A stretch of 64,000 nucleotides of DNA from Odoribacter sp. (GTDB lineage Bacteria; Bacteroidota; Bacteroidia; Bacteroidales; Prolixibacteraceae), in NCBI GenBank assembly GCA_013824715.1, contig PNOH01000013.1, positions 37,686 to 101,685 on the forward strand, in the 5' to 3' direction. Of this stretch, positions 1-8,123 are shown piece after piece. Position 1 is the first letter of the stretch, and each line of letters starts with the position of its first letter. Made by a program: the position numbers and the translations under genes. Below the pieces are notes generated by a model. The model did no database searches. It saw only the letters and a list, made by a program, of their open reading frames with translations, and was not told where the DNA came from.

Positions 1-305
1 TCGAGCGAACGCTCCATGTCGAACTGATTATCGAAAAAAATGTTGGTCAACCAAAGCGTGATACAGTCGAGCAAAACGGTTTTTCCTTCCACATCGCAGA
101 CTGAAATTTCTTTCTCCTGTTCAATGTTGATCCAGTGCGGACCACGGTCTTTCTGGTGACGTTCGATCCGAAGATGAAAATCATCATCCCAAATTCGTGC
201 TGTCGCCAGATATACCGGATTCGCACTTGCCGTTTCAGCCATTTTCTGGGCAAAACTACTTTTCCCCGAACGGGCACCACCGGTGATAAATGTAATTTGA
301 GCCAT
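1..305 (-). CDS. cobU: Adenosylcobinamide kinase/guanylyltransferase, 5' part only
   Basis: Bifunctional cytosolic enzyme of cobalamin nucleotide-loop assembly: phosphorylates adenosylcobinamide, then transfers GMP to give adenosylcobinamide-GDP. The first 101 codons are present; the gene continues beyond the left edge of the window. The N-terminus reads MAQITFITGGARSGKSSFAQ, which carries the CobU P-loop (GGARSGKSS). Further on, the segment around residues 85-95 (TVLLDCITLWLTN) matches the family's second conserved block. It lies 132 bp downstream of btuB on the same strand, so it is probably co-transcribed under cobalamin riboswitch 1. Family assignment is strong; the missing C-terminus cannot be judged. 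Confidence 0.93.
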   Translation of the reverse strand, partial: MAQITFITGGARSGKSSFAQKMAETASANPVYLATARIWDDDFHLRIERHQKDRGPHWINIEQEKEISVCDVEGKTVLLDCITLWLTNIFFDNQFDMERSL

Positions 306-318
306 TTTATTTAGTTTT

Positions 319-430
319 TAACCACAAAGAGCACTAAGCTTTTTCACAAAGGACACAATGTTAATTGGACAATTAAATTTTTGATTTTTCTTCGTGTTCT
401 TATTTCTTGACTTTGTGTTCCTTGTGGTTA
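319..430. repeat. Imperfect inverted repeat of the AACCACA(A/T)AG family
   Basis: The gap between btuB and cobU starts with AACCACAAAGAGCAC and ends with a diverged reverse complement (CTTTGTGTTCCTTGTGGTT). Related inverted repeats occur at 30173-30241 and 32664-32737. This looks like a dispersed palindromic repeat that could fold in RNA; no coding potential is seen here. Confidence 0.6.
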
Positions 431-437
431 TTTAGTT

Positions 438-2543
438 TTAGAACGTGTAAGCCAGCTTGGCCACAAAACTTCTGCCGGGCATGTTGTATCCGTCTTTTTC
501 CGAATAGTTTTCATCCAGAAGGTTTGATACGGTTATCCCGAAATTTACCTTTTCGGTGAATGCATAACCGATCGAATAGTCGAACAGCAGGTATTCCGGA
601 TGCTGCAGGATTTTGTCGGTACCTTTGTATCCGCCTTCTGTATAATAGTTTGCAGCAACAATTCCCGGACGCTGTGCTCCAAACGAGTCTTTTTCGAGGC
701 GCGAACCGATGAACCGGCTATTCAGGCGCATGCTGATTTTGTCGTGACGGTAATTCAGCCCAAAGTTTCCGTTGGCATTTCGAACGTATTGCATGTCGCG
801 GGTCAGCATTTCGGTGCCAACCAACTGTGTAAACTCGTTTTTCAGGATCCAGGTAAAGTTTGCGTAAGCCTCCAATTCAAATTTTTGTGGAAACAATTGC
901 CCCAGATTGTACGACGACATCAGCTCAATTCCTTCCATTTTCGAGTCGTTGGCATTGGTGTACGTGTATTCGCCTGAAGCCATTTTTTCTTCCACAATTT
1001 TGTGGTCGTGCAAGGTATTGAAGTATGAAACGTCAAATCGCAGGCTGTTTTTTGCTGACGAATAGCCCAATCCAAAATCGGTAGTACGCGATTTTTCAGG
1101 ATTGAGATCGGGATTGCCAACATATGATTTTCCTGAAACGGTATATTTTCCTGCTACTTTAAAGGCATCAGGAACTGAAAATGCCGTTCCAAACGAGGTG
1201 TGAGCCTTGAAATTTTTCAGGAATTGGTATTGCGCGCCAACCGAAGGGTTCAACGTATTATAATTGGCATTGGCTTCCGGAGCTTTCAGCCCGTCATTGG
1301 CGTCGATGTGATAGGTGAACCGGTCGAAGCGCATGCCGGCATTCATATCCAGCTTGTTGACCGAATAAGCCAGCTGCGTGAAAGCGGCTACGTTGGTGAA
1401 TTTGTTGTTGGGTTTGTACGGATCTGCTGGTGTTCCAATGGCAGAAAAGCGATTTGATACGTAATCGTAAACTTTCAGATCGGTTCCCAAGAGCACGTTA
1501 AGTTTGCCAAGCTTGTAATTGTCCTGAAGCTGATAGCCTGACTCTTTAACTGTACTTTTAAAGCTGATGAACCCTTTGTCTGTGTTATCAGAATAGTTTG
1601 GATTCTGGTTGTTGGTGTAATACGGACTAAACCGGAAATGATTCTTTTCACTGTTTTGTTCCAGCGTGACGTAAAGGTTCAGACGGTTCACATCCTTTTT
1701 GCTCTGTCCGTAGGTTCCCCAGTAATTTCCGGCAGTCTCCACATCGTAGGCAATGGTGTAAGTACCTTCAGCATCGATTTTCCACTGTTTGCTGATGTCG
1801 TAATCCACGAACGCGTTGGCCGAGTTCAGTTCGTATTGCGAATTGTCCATGGCATCGCCGTACGAAGCTTTATCGAGTATCAGTTTATCGATTGCCGATA
1901 GTTTCAACAGGTTTTTCTGGCCAATGCGGTAGTCTTTGGTTTGTTCCTGACGGCTGTATCCCAGTCCGTACCTCAATTTTTTGCCGTAATTTCCGGTGAA
2001 GTTTCCCGACAGTTTCCGGTAGCCAAAACTTCCCGATTCGACTGAAATGTGTCCTTCGGGAGTTGCACCTCCGCGTTTGGTGATGATGTTCACTACGCCA
2101 CCCATGGCATCCGATCCGTAGAGTACCGAATACGAACCTTTACCGATTTCGATTTGCTCGACGTTGTCGAGGTTAATGGTGGCCAGGTTGGTGGTTCCGG
2201 AGGGTTTGCCGTCGATGAGCAACAAGGTGTAGCTGCGGGCATGAGCACTTGGCGAAAAACCGCGCATCCCAATGGTAGCCGATAATCCGGGATACTGAAT
2301 GATGTCGAGGTTGGTGGTGCGTTTGAGCACTTCGGCCAGGTTTTCGGACGGTAATGATTGAATGACTTCTGAGGTAATGATTTCGACCTTCTGCGGAAGG
2401 TCTTTCAGTTTGCGTTCCATGCGCGAAGCATGAACGGTAACTTCCTGAATCGGATACACTTTGGTTGAGTCGAGCATGTCGGCTGCAGCACCTAAAGTAC
2501 AGAGCAGTCCCATGCAAACAAAGGTCATTTGTTTAAAATTCAT
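438..2543 (-). CDS. btuB: TonB-dependent outer-membrane cobalamin receptor
   Basis: Outer-membrane beta-barrel that binds corrinoids and imports them to the periplasm using TonB energy. The start at 2543 gives about 701 residues with a hydrophobic signal sequence (MNFKQMTFVCMGLLCTLGAA). A TonB-box-like stretch (EVTVHAS) follows, then a plug domain (LLLIDGKPSG, YGSDAMGGVVNIITKRG) and a barrel ending in aromatic F (VAKLAYTF), as expected for BAM substrates. An upstream in-frame start at 2636 would put 31 extra residues before the signal peptide and is unlikely. A cobalamin riboswitch lies directly upstream (2702-2884), and CobU, CbiB, CobD and a BtuF-like protein are neighbours, which makes cobalamin the likely substrate. 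It lacks the N-terminal carboxypeptidase-like domain typical of SusC proteins. Confidence 0.92.
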   Translation of the reverse strand: MNFKQMTFVCMGLLCTLGAAADMLDSTKVYPIQEVTVHASRMERKLKDLPQKVEIITSEVIQSLPSENLAEVLKRTTNLDIIQYPGLSATIGMRGFSPSAHARSYTLLLIDGKPSGTTNLATINLDNVEQIEIGKGSYSVLYGSDAMGGVVNIITKRGGATPEGHISVESGSFGYRKLSGNFTGNYGKKLRYGLGYSRQEQTKDYRIGQKNLLKLSAIDKLILDKASYGDAMDNSQYELNSANAFVDYDISKQWKIDAEGTYTIAYDVETAGNYWGTYGQSKKDVNRLNLYVTLEQNSEKNHFRFSPYYTNNQNPNYSDNTDKGFISFKSTVKESGYQLQDNYKLGKLNVLLGTDLKVYDYVSNRFSAIGTPADPYKPNNKFTNVAAFTQLAYSVNKLDMNAGMRFDRFTYHIDANDGLKAPEANANYNTLNPSVGAQYQFLKNFKAHTSFGTAFSVPDAFKVAGKYTVSGKSYVGNPDLNPEKSRTTDFGLGYSSAKNSLRFDVSYFNTLHDHKIVEEKMASGEYTYTNANDSKMEGIELMSSYNLGQLFPQKFELEAYANFTWILKNEFTQLVGTEMLTRDMQYVRNANGNFGLNYRHDKISMRLNSRFIGSRLEKDSFGAQRPGIVAANYYTEGGYKGTDKILQHPEYLLFDYSIGYAFTEKVNFGITVSNLLDENYSEKDGYNMPGRSFVAKLAYTF

Positions 2544-2701
2544 AACAGTTTTTTTATGGTTAAACATTTTAAAATGTTGACCATAAACTTTCAGCATGTT
2601 CCCCGATACATCCCGGGCTGACAAAAAAAGGAACAAATGGATAAATTAGATGAAAACGATCACCCCATTGCTTTTATCCCGAAAGCTATGATTAACGATA
2701 C

Positions 2702-2884
2702 GGAATTGGCAGGTCTTCTGGCTCGCCTTCTTTTTGATGCCTTCCCATCCCGAGTACTCGGGACAGTGGCAGGAGTTTCAAAAAGTTTGTATTAAGGCTT
2801 ACAGCTGCGGGTACAGCTCCGGTTTTTCACCGGATTCCCTATTAGTCCATGTTGGCGTTAACCAACGTCGGAACCATTTCCGGA
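2702..2884 (-). ncRNA. Cobalamin riboswitch 1 (upstream of btuB)
   Basis: Read on the minus strand, the segment contains the hallmark elements of the AdoCbl riboswitch in order: GGGAATCCGGTG near 2840, the B12-box-like stretch GCTGTACCCGCAGCTGTAAG around 2800-2820, TGCCACTG near 2770, and the 3' block GCCAGAAGACCTGCC near 2710-2725. The element sits 158 bp before the btuB start. In this family ligand binding normally represses the downstream gene, so btuB and cobU are expected to be shut off when cobalamin is plentiful. The exact 5' and 3' limits are approximate. Confidence 0.95.
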
Positions 2885-2886
2885 GG

Positions 2887-2894
2887 CAAAGGTA
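2887..2894 (-). promoter_or_regulatory. -7 promoter box for riboswitch 1/btuB transcript
   Basis: The minus strand reads TACCTTTG, an exact match to the Bacteroidota -7 consensus TAnnTTTG, immediately upstream of the riboswitch 5' end. Transcription would start a few bases on, so the whole aptamer would be transcribed. No clear -33 TTTG box is seen at the usual distance. Confidence 0.65.
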
Positions 2895-2934
2895 AGGATT
2901 AAATTGAATTGGGACGAACCCCAAAGTCAAATGT

Positions 2935-3864
2935 TTATAAAAATTGGTATGCACAAATCAACACAATCATTACCAGACAAGTGAAAAAGTTAAGGATGCA
3001 GGTTTTGTACAAATCGGTGTTGGTAATTAATCGGGGTATTTTTCCAATGTAAGGTTTCTCGACCAAAGCACCATGGTAAACATTCGGTCCACCAAAGCGG
3101 CAATTCAGGATTCCGGCTAAAGCAGCTTCAGGATAACCGGCATTCGGGCTGCTATGTTGGTGGCCGTAACGGAAAAAGAAAGCGAGTCCGCGCGGACTAA
3201 AGCTGAGGATAACCATTAACAGGGTGGCGATTCGTGCAGGGACAAAATTAAGCACGTCGTCGAACCGGGCGGCAAACCAGCCAAATTGCCGGAACCGATC
3301 GCTTTTGTAGCCAATCATCGAGTCGAGCGTGTTGGCCATTTTGTAAGCCAGCATGGCTGGAACTCCGCCCAGCGCATAGAAAAACAATGGTGCGATCACC
3401 CCGTCACTGAGGTTTTCGGCCAGGGTTTCGAGTACTGCCGTACGGATTTGCTGCTCGTCAAGGTTCTTAGTTTCACGCCCCACAATATAGCTCAATCGTT
3501 CGCGTCCGGCTAGGATGCCGTTTTTTTCCAACGTTGAAATTACTTTATGCGCTTCCCAAATTAAACTTCGATTAGCCAGACCATAAAAAACGCCCAGACT
3601 TGCCAGCCCAATATAGAGTGGCTCGATGGTTTCTGCCAGATGAATCATTAGCCAAACGATACCATAAGTTGATGCGATTAGCCCGGCAGCCATTGCCGCA
3701 CCTTTCCATTTTCGGTGTTTCCCCGAGTTCAGTTTTTTGGTAAAAAAGTAGATTGAATTGCCAAAAAGCCTTATTGGATGCGGCAACCAAAGCGGATCGC
3801 CCAACAAGGTGTCGAGTAAAAATCCAATTAGAAGGGGAATTATAATAAAAAGTTCTGATGTCAT
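2935..3864 (-). CDS. cbiB: Adenosylcobinamide-phosphate synthase (CbiB/CobD family)
   Basis: Integral inner-membrane enzyme that joins adenosylcobyric acid with (R)-1-amino-2-propanol O-phosphate to give adenosylcobinamide phosphate. The 309 residues match the family length. The N-terminal block (LLIGFLLDTLLGDPLWLPHP) is the classic CbiB signature, and ETLAENLSDGVIAPLFFYAL and YKMANTLDSMIGYK are further conserved blocks. Several hydrophobic membrane segments are visible, including the last 20 residues. It follows the threonine-phosphate decarboxylase gene, which makes its aminopropanol-phosphate substrate, after a 108-bp spacer holding a palindromic repeat. It is likely transcribed with the genes under riboswitch 2. 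Confidence 0.95.
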   Translation of the reverse strand: MTSELFIIIPLLIGFLLDTLLGDPLWLPHPIRLFGNSIYFFTKKLNSGKHRKWKGAAMAAGLIASTYGIVWLMIHLAETIEPLYIGLASLGVFYGLANRSLIWEAHKVISTLEKNGILAGRERLSYIVGRETKNLDEQQIRTAVLETLAENLSDGVIAPLFFYALGGVPAMLAYKMANTLDSMIGYKSDRFRQFGWFAARFDDVLNFVPARIATLLMVILSFSPRGLAFFFRYGHQHSSPNAGYPEAALAGILNCRFGGPNVYHGALVEKPYIGKIPRLITNTDLYKTCILNFFTCLVMIVLICAYQFL

Positions 3865-3898
3865 ATTTATTTTTTATTTTCACAAACATCCTTTTATA

Positions 3899-3965
3899 GT
3901 CATCCTGAACCTGTTTCAGGATCCCATGATAAAATAGTCGGACCCTGAAATAAATTCAGGGTGAC
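3899..3965. repeat. Double-hairpin palindromic repeat with GTCA/TGAC ends
   Basis: The cobD-cbiB spacer contains two adjacent hairpins: TCCTGAA-loop-TTTCAGGA (about 3903-3921) and CCCTGAA-ATAAA-TTCAGGG (3943-3961). The whole unit starts with GTCA and ends with TGAC. It looks like a REP/BIME-type intergenic repeat inserted inside an operon. Confidence 0.6.
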
Positions 3966-3972
3966 TGGACTA

Positions 3973-5028
3973 TCAATGCTGATTGTTTGAAGAACATTGG
4001 ATATTGTTTCTATGTTGCCAATCTTTCAATCCCTCAACCAGCAACCGATTATCGTTTTCATCCCTTGTACAAACCCGAAAATATTGTTCATTTAATCCCC
4101 TGAAATTGGAGGCATCGCGAATCAAAATCTGGTATTCTTCGAGCAAAAACCGTTTCAGTTCAGCGGCCGTTCCCGATTGTATTTCGATCAGGAAAAACGG
4201 TGCTTTTGACGGAACAACCCGAAAACCATCCAGTTGGTTAATCGAGTATTGAAGCTCATCGGAAAGTTTACGAATGCCAGACGTATCAAGCGGATATTCC
4301 TTCAAATAACCGTGTAAAAATTTGCCCGCTTCCTGTGCTAAGGCGTTTACCGACCAGGGTTGCTGAAATTTTCGAAGTCTTTCCGCCATTTTTTCGGAAG
4401 TCACCACATAACCTAACCGCAAGCCTGGAATGGTGCAATATTTAGTCATCGACCGAACCACAATCAGGTTTGAATAACTTCGGGTTAAGGGAATCGCCGA
4501 TTGAAATTCAGAAATAAATGCTGCGTAAGCTTCATCAACTACAAAAATGGTATTTTGATAAGCTCTCAGAGCATCTTCAATCATCGAAATGCTGAAGATG
4601 TATCCGTTGGGATTGTTCGGATTGCCAATCCAGCAAAGGTTGGCTCCCGATTTCAGCGTTTGGTCCAACTCTTCGCTTCTGAAAAATGCTGGAGTATGCT
4701 GGTGCATCTGGCAGGCATCCTCGTACTCGGCAAAAGCCGGAATTAAAATGGCCGAAACCGATTCGCGAAAAGCCAATGCTATGGTGTAAAACGCTTCAAC
4801 CGATCCATTAAACGCCAGCACATGATTGGTTTCAACCGAATGTGATTCGGCAATCTGAAGGCGCAATTCAGCTGCATCCGGTTCAGGATAATTCCCGATG
4901 AGATGAAGGTTTTGCTGCAAATGGCAGATCAGTTCGGGTGGAGTTCCGCCGAACCAGACATTCGAACTGAAGTCGGCTTTAACCGGCTTGGGGTAGCGAT
5001 ACCGGTCGTCGCCATGTCCTGAAATCAT
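3973..5028 (-). CDS. cobD: L-threonine-O-3-phosphate decarboxylase (PLP enzyme)
   Basis: Fold-type I PLP enzyme that decarboxylates threonine phosphate to (R)-1-amino-2-propanol O-phosphate, the linker of the nucleotide loop used by CbiB. The 351-residue protein has the aminotransferase landmarks NPNNPNG (136-142), VVDEAYAAF with the cofactor-binding Asp165, and SMTKYCTIPGLRLGY, in which Lys196 should form the Schiff base. Histidinol-phosphate aminotransferase is the main alternative. The neighbours cbiB and btuF-like and the upstream riboswitch favour CobD. The gene starts 4 bp after the stop of the btuF-like gene, indicating one operon. Confidence 0.9.
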   Translation of the reverse strand: MISGHGDDRYRYPKPVKADFSSNVWFGGTPPELICHLQQNLHLIGNYPEPDAAELRLQIAESHSVETNHVLAFNGSVEAFYTIALAFRESVSAILIPAFAEYEDACQMHQHTPAFFRSEELDQTLKSGANLCWIGNPNNPNGYIFSISMIEDALRAYQNTIFVVDEAYAAFISEFQSAIPLTRSYSNLIVVRSMTKYCTIPGLRLGYVVTSEKMAERLRKFQQPWSVNALAQEAGKFLHGYLKEYPLDTSGIRKLSDELQYSINQLDGFRVVPSKAPFFLIEIQSGTAAELKRFLLEEYQILIRDASNFRGLNEQYFRVCTRDENDNRLLVEGLKDWQHRNNIQCSSNNQH

Positions 5029-5032
5029 AATT

Positions 5033-5854
5033 TCAATTCGCTTGTTGGTAGATTAATCGGATCATTTCTTCCAGTGCATCCACGAATAAAATAGGCGTGG
5101 GGCTACAGGTTTTATTCGAATCCAGAATAAAAATTCGTTTGTTTTTGGCGGCCAGCAGCGATGGATAATTCAGCCAGGTTTTGCGTTCTTCTTCGGCCAC
5201 CATGCCCATGGTTACGATAAAAATAACTTCCGGATTTTGTCTTAGGACATATTCGCGGGTGATGTTGCCGGTGATTAATTCGGTAGCGATATTTACTCCT
5301 CCGGAGAACCGGATAAAATCATCCATGAAAGTGTTTGGGATGGCACAGAACAGCGGTTTAGCTCCAATCTGAATAAATATCTTCGGATTTTGACCAGAAG
5401 GGATGCTTGTCTTTAACTTTACCAAACGTTCTTTTTGTTGGGAAACGATGGTTCTGGCCTTTGCTTCCTGACCAACCAATTCGCCAAGCCGGATAAAATC
5501 GGTGCAAATCTCGTTGAACGATTTGGGGTATGGCATGTATTCGACCCGGAGGTTCAGCTTTTTTAGGTAGTCAATGGTTTCCGGTTTAATGAGCGATGAT
5601 GCAATAATCAGGTCGGGCTTCAGCGTTAGTGTCTTTTCAATGCTGACATTAACCGCAGAAGCAACAATCGGAATTTTGTCGGAAGCCTCAACCGGGCAAT
5701 AACTGGTGCAACCCACTAACCGATTCTTTTCGCCCATCAGGTATAAACTTTTGGTTACCCACGGAACCAGAGACACAATGCGTTTGGCTTCCTGAGCCTG
5801 ACTAATCAACTGACTAACAAGAAAAACTATCAAGAAAATATGTGACTTTTTCAT
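5033..5854 (-). CDS. btuF: BtuF-like periplasmic cobalamin-binding protein
   Basis: Substrate-binding protein of a class III (helical-backbone) ABC importer, predicted to carry cobalamin or cobinamide in the periplasm. Residues 1-20 form a signal peptide (MKKSHIFLIVFLVSQLISQA). The mature protein begins with RIVSLVPWVTKSLYLMG, the usual opening of BtuF/FhuD-type proteins. It continues with VNVSIEKTLTLKPDLIIASS and a C-terminal lobe with NKRIFILDSNKTC. The length of 273 residues fits the family. The membrane and ATPase partners (BtuC, BtuD) are not in the window. Siderophore binding is possible from sequence alone, but the riboswitch and neighbours favour B12. Confidence 0.85.
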   Translation of the reverse strand: MKKSHIFLIVFLVSQLISQAQEAKRIVSLVPWVTKSLYLMGEKNRLVGCTSYCPVEASDKIPIVASAVNVSIEKTLTLKPDLIIASSLIKPETIDYLKKLNLRVEYMPYPKSFNEICTDFIRLGELVGQEAKARTIVSQQKERLVKLKTSIPSGQNPKIFIQIGAKPLFCAIPNTFMDDFIRFSGGVNIATELITGNITREYVLRQNPEVIFIVTMGMVAEEERKTWLNYPSLLAAKNKRIFILDSNKTCSPTPILFVDALEEMIRLIYQQAN

Positions 5855-5878
5855 AAACTTGAAATTTGAAAATTGAAA

Positions 5879-6526
5879 TTATATGATCTCCAGAAACCAA
5901 TGATTGTCCCTGAAACTGACTGCCCCTTTTTGAAACGAAACCGGATGGATAAAATTAGGACCATCATATACGAAGGTATGAAATTCGCCCAACTCAGCAC
6001 AAACATCAACACCTTCAATTTTAGAGAGTTCATCAACGAATTCTGAATCGTAAACCCGGCCCAGAAAATCTTCAGTCAACTGTTTCGCATTCACTGAAAC
6101 GGTCAGGGTTTTAAAACCTTCCCCGATAATTTCGGCAGCAAGTTCGCTCACTGGAATATCCCACAAGGGGAAAATCGCTTCAACACCACATTCTGAACAA
6201 ACCCGTTCAATCCAATGGCGGTGTTCCCAAAGGTAAATGTCGCCAAACACCCCGCCTGTAATACCTTCTTCTTTTAGTTTCAGGATGGCAGTTTTAAAAT
6301 TTAGCTCGTAGTTGGCCCTGTCGGTTTTGGGCTGAAGCAATTCGATACCAAGCGCTTCGGCCTGACGAACCACCAAATCCTGATGAATACCATGCGAACG
6401 CGAAAAATCTGTGTCGGCATCGCACATGTTCAGGAGAACTTTAACCTGGTGTGTTCCTGATTTCTGGATACGGTAAAGCGCGAGCATACAGTCTTTACCG
6501 CCACTCCATGACGAAAATACTTTCAT
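5879..6526 (-). CDS. DUF71/COG2102 PP-loop ATPase, B12-salvage subgroup
   Basis: Adenine-nucleotide alpha-hydrolase-like (PP-loop) protein of 215 residues related to diphthine-ammonia ligase. The PP-loop SWSGGKDCMLALYR is at residues 6-19, and the DUF71 block GVFGDIYLWEHRHWIERVC follows near residue 100. Bacteria lack diphthamide, so the archaeal/eukaryotic role does not apply. Comparative genomics (de Crecy-Lagard and colleagues, 2012) split off a bacterial DUF71 subgroup and predicted a role in B12 salvage. Here the gene is first in an operon headed by a cobalamin riboswitch, followed by btuF-like, cobD and cbiB, which supports that link. A plausible reaction is ATP-dependent amidation or activation of a corrinoid precursor; this is inference. 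Confidence 0.85.
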   Translation of the reverse strand: MKVFSSWSGGKDCMLALYRIQKSGTHQVKVLLNMCDADTDFSRSHGIHQDLVVRQAEALGIELLQPKTDRANYELNFKTAILKLKEEGITGGVFGDIYLWEHRHWIERVCSECGVEAIFPLWDIPVSELAAEIIGEGFKTLTVSVNAKQLTEDFLGRVYDSEFVDELSKIEGVDVCAELGEFHTFVYDGPNFIHPVSFQKGAVSFRDNHWFLEII

Positions 6527-6616
6527 TACATTAAGTTTTATTCAGGAAGAAATGAAATGGAAACAGCAGTTGCCCTTCACCGATCTTTTTTCCCGAAGAT
6601 TCGAATCAGAATTGAA

Positions 6617-6811
6617 GGAATTGGCAGGTCTTCTGGCTTGCCTCACTTTTTGTGGCCTTCCCGCCCCTCCCGAGTACTCGGAATCAGGGCAGTGGCAGGG
6701 ATTACAAAAAATTTAAAAAAGGCTTACAGATGCGGGTACAGCTCCGGTATCCCACCGGATTCCCTATTATTCCACGTCAGCAGAAAGCTGACTTTGGAAC
6801 CATTTCCTGAG
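6617..6811 (-). ncRNA. Cobalamin riboswitch 2 (upstream of the DUF71-btuF-cobD-cbiB operon)
   Basis: On the minus strand the segment shows the AdoCbl riboswitch core: GGAAATGGTTCC at the 5' end, GGGAATCCGGTGGG near 6755, GTACCCGCATCTGTAAGCC near 6725-6745, CCTGCCACTGCCC near 6690, and GCCAGAAGACCTGCCAATTC at the 3' end. It is a diverged copy of the element at 2702-2884. It lies 90 bp upstream of the DUF71 gene and probably controls four genes down to cbiB. Confidence 0.94.
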
Positions 6812-6831
6812 GTAAAAGTAGGAAATATTTT

Positions 6832-6890
6832 GGGTGCTGCGATTTTTAATCGCAGTTATTGGTTTTCTGCGATTAAAAATCGTAGCACCC
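6832..6890. repeat. Paired palindromic repeat bounded by GGGTGC/GCACCC
   Basis: The left arm GGGTGCTGCGATTTTTAATC continues to CGCAG. After a 10-base spacer a nearly perfect reverse complement follows, ending in GTAGCACCC. Each arm is itself a palindrome (TGCGATT.AATCGCA). The unit lies between the 3' end of the amrS gene and riboswitch 2. The same palindrome with the same GCACCC end recurs at 51504-51527, so this is a dispersed REP/BIME-like element. Confidence 0.8.
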
Positions 6891-6917
6891 GGGAAAAAAT
6901 AAATGAGGTAAAAGTTA

Positions 6918-8030
6918 TTATCCCCAAACCCCGGGAATTTTTTCACCACATTTTTTGCAAGCTCCTTTTTCAAGGTTTTTTTGAAGAATGGAAAAACCTT
7001 TCCGCTCTATAACCACTTCATGGCATTTCGGGCAAAAGGTATTTTCAGAATCCAGTCCGGGCACATTGCCAATATAGACGTATTTTATTCCGGCGGAAAG
7101 CGCAATATCGCGGGCCTGGGTAAGCACGCCTATTGGAGTGGCTGATAATTGAGTGAGTTTGTAGTCAGGATGAAAACGGCTAAAGTGAAGTGGGGTATTG
7201 GCAAGCCCGTTTTCGGCCAGCCAGTTGCACATACGTTTGATCATGCCGAGATCGTCGGTCCAGCCTGGAACAACCAGGTTGATTATTTCGAGCCAGACTC
7301 CGAGTCCGGTCATCGTTTTCAATGTGTTTAAAACAGGATCGAGAGCGCCGGCGCTAAGTTTGAGGTAAATATCGTTACTGAACGATTTCAGGTCAACCCG
7401 GGCTGCATCAATGTATTTGAGGAGGTTGCGCAACGGTTCATCATTGATGTACCCCGCTGTTACAAGCACATTTTTAATGCCTTCCTGTCGGGCCAGTTTT
7501 GCCGAGTCAAAGGTATATTCATAAAATGAAATGGGTTCGGAATAGGTGTAAGCTATCGACGGACACTTGCTGGCAATGGTGTCGGCAATCAGCTTATCGG
7601 GCATTAAATCGTAGTTGCGTGTTTCTTTGGGGCTAACCTGCGATATGGTCCAGTTTTGGCAGTTCAAACAGGCCAGGTTGCATCCCGCCGTACCAATGGA
7701 AAAGGCTTTTGTACCAGGCAAAAAATGATTAAAGGGCTTCTTTTCAATCGGGTCGATATTGACAGCGCAAGGATTCCCGTAGGCAATGGAATAAATTTTC
7801 CCATCCCGGTTTATGCGGTTGTGGCAAAGTCCCGATTCGCCCTCTTTAATTATACACTCGTTGGGGCAGATCAGGCATTTGGCACCTCGGGGCGTGGGCG
7901 ACCAGTATAAACCTTCCTTGCTCCATTTCCAGAGTTTTTCGCTGGCACTGTCTGCAAGGCCCATCAGCGGTGAACAGGCGATAGCGCCGGTGGCTGCTAA
8001 TCCCTGTTTCAGGAATTCACGCTTATTCAT
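6918..8030 (-). CDS. amrS: AmmeMemoRadiSam system radical SAM enzyme
   Basis: Radical SAM protein of the conserved but functionally unresolved AmmeMemoRadiSam trio (TIGR04337-type). With the start at 8030 it has 370 residues and an N-terminus like a Tat or ordinary signal (MNKREFLKQGLAATGAIACS), suggesting export or membrane association. An N-terminal Cys cluster (CLICPNEC...GLC, about 52-69) precedes the radical SAM motif CNLACLNC (Cys117, 121, 124). A C-terminal CPKC...CKKCG pair could bind metal. The gene order continues with a spermidine-synthase-like membrane protein and the Memo-AMMECR1 fusion, so all three trio domains occur within 6 kb on one strand. The upstream alternative start (8048) only adds six residues. 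Confidence 0.92.
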   Translation of the reverse strand: MNKREFLKQGLAATGAIACSPLMGLADSASEKLWKWSKEGLYWSPTPRGAKCLICPNECIIKEGESGLCHNRINRDGKIYSIAYGNPCAVNIDPIEKKPFNHFLPGTKAFSIGTAGCNLACLNCQNWTISQVSPKETRNYDLMPDKLIADTIASKCPSIAYTYSEPISFYEYTFDSAKLARQEGIKNVLVTAGYINDEPLRNLLKYIDAARVDLKSFSNDIYLKLSAGALDPVLNTLKTMTGLGVWLEIINLVVPGWTDDLGMIKRMCNWLAENGLANTPLHFSRFHPDYKLTQLSATPIGVLTQARDIALSAGIKYVYIGNVPGLDSENTFCPKCHEVVIERKGFSILQKNLEKGACKKCGEKIPGVWG

Positions 8031-8123
8031 TTCAGGAAAAGCTATCATGGTTTAAATTTATAGACAACCCATTTTAAGGCGTTAACGAAAAAATACAAGT
8101 CATGTTTCAATCTTTTCATAAAC

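Noticed and set aside
6557..7012. Plus-strand ORF of 151 codons
   Set aside because: It lies across cobalamin riboswitch 2, the palindromic repeat and the 3' end of amrS, all better supported on the minus strand; its sequence has no family features.
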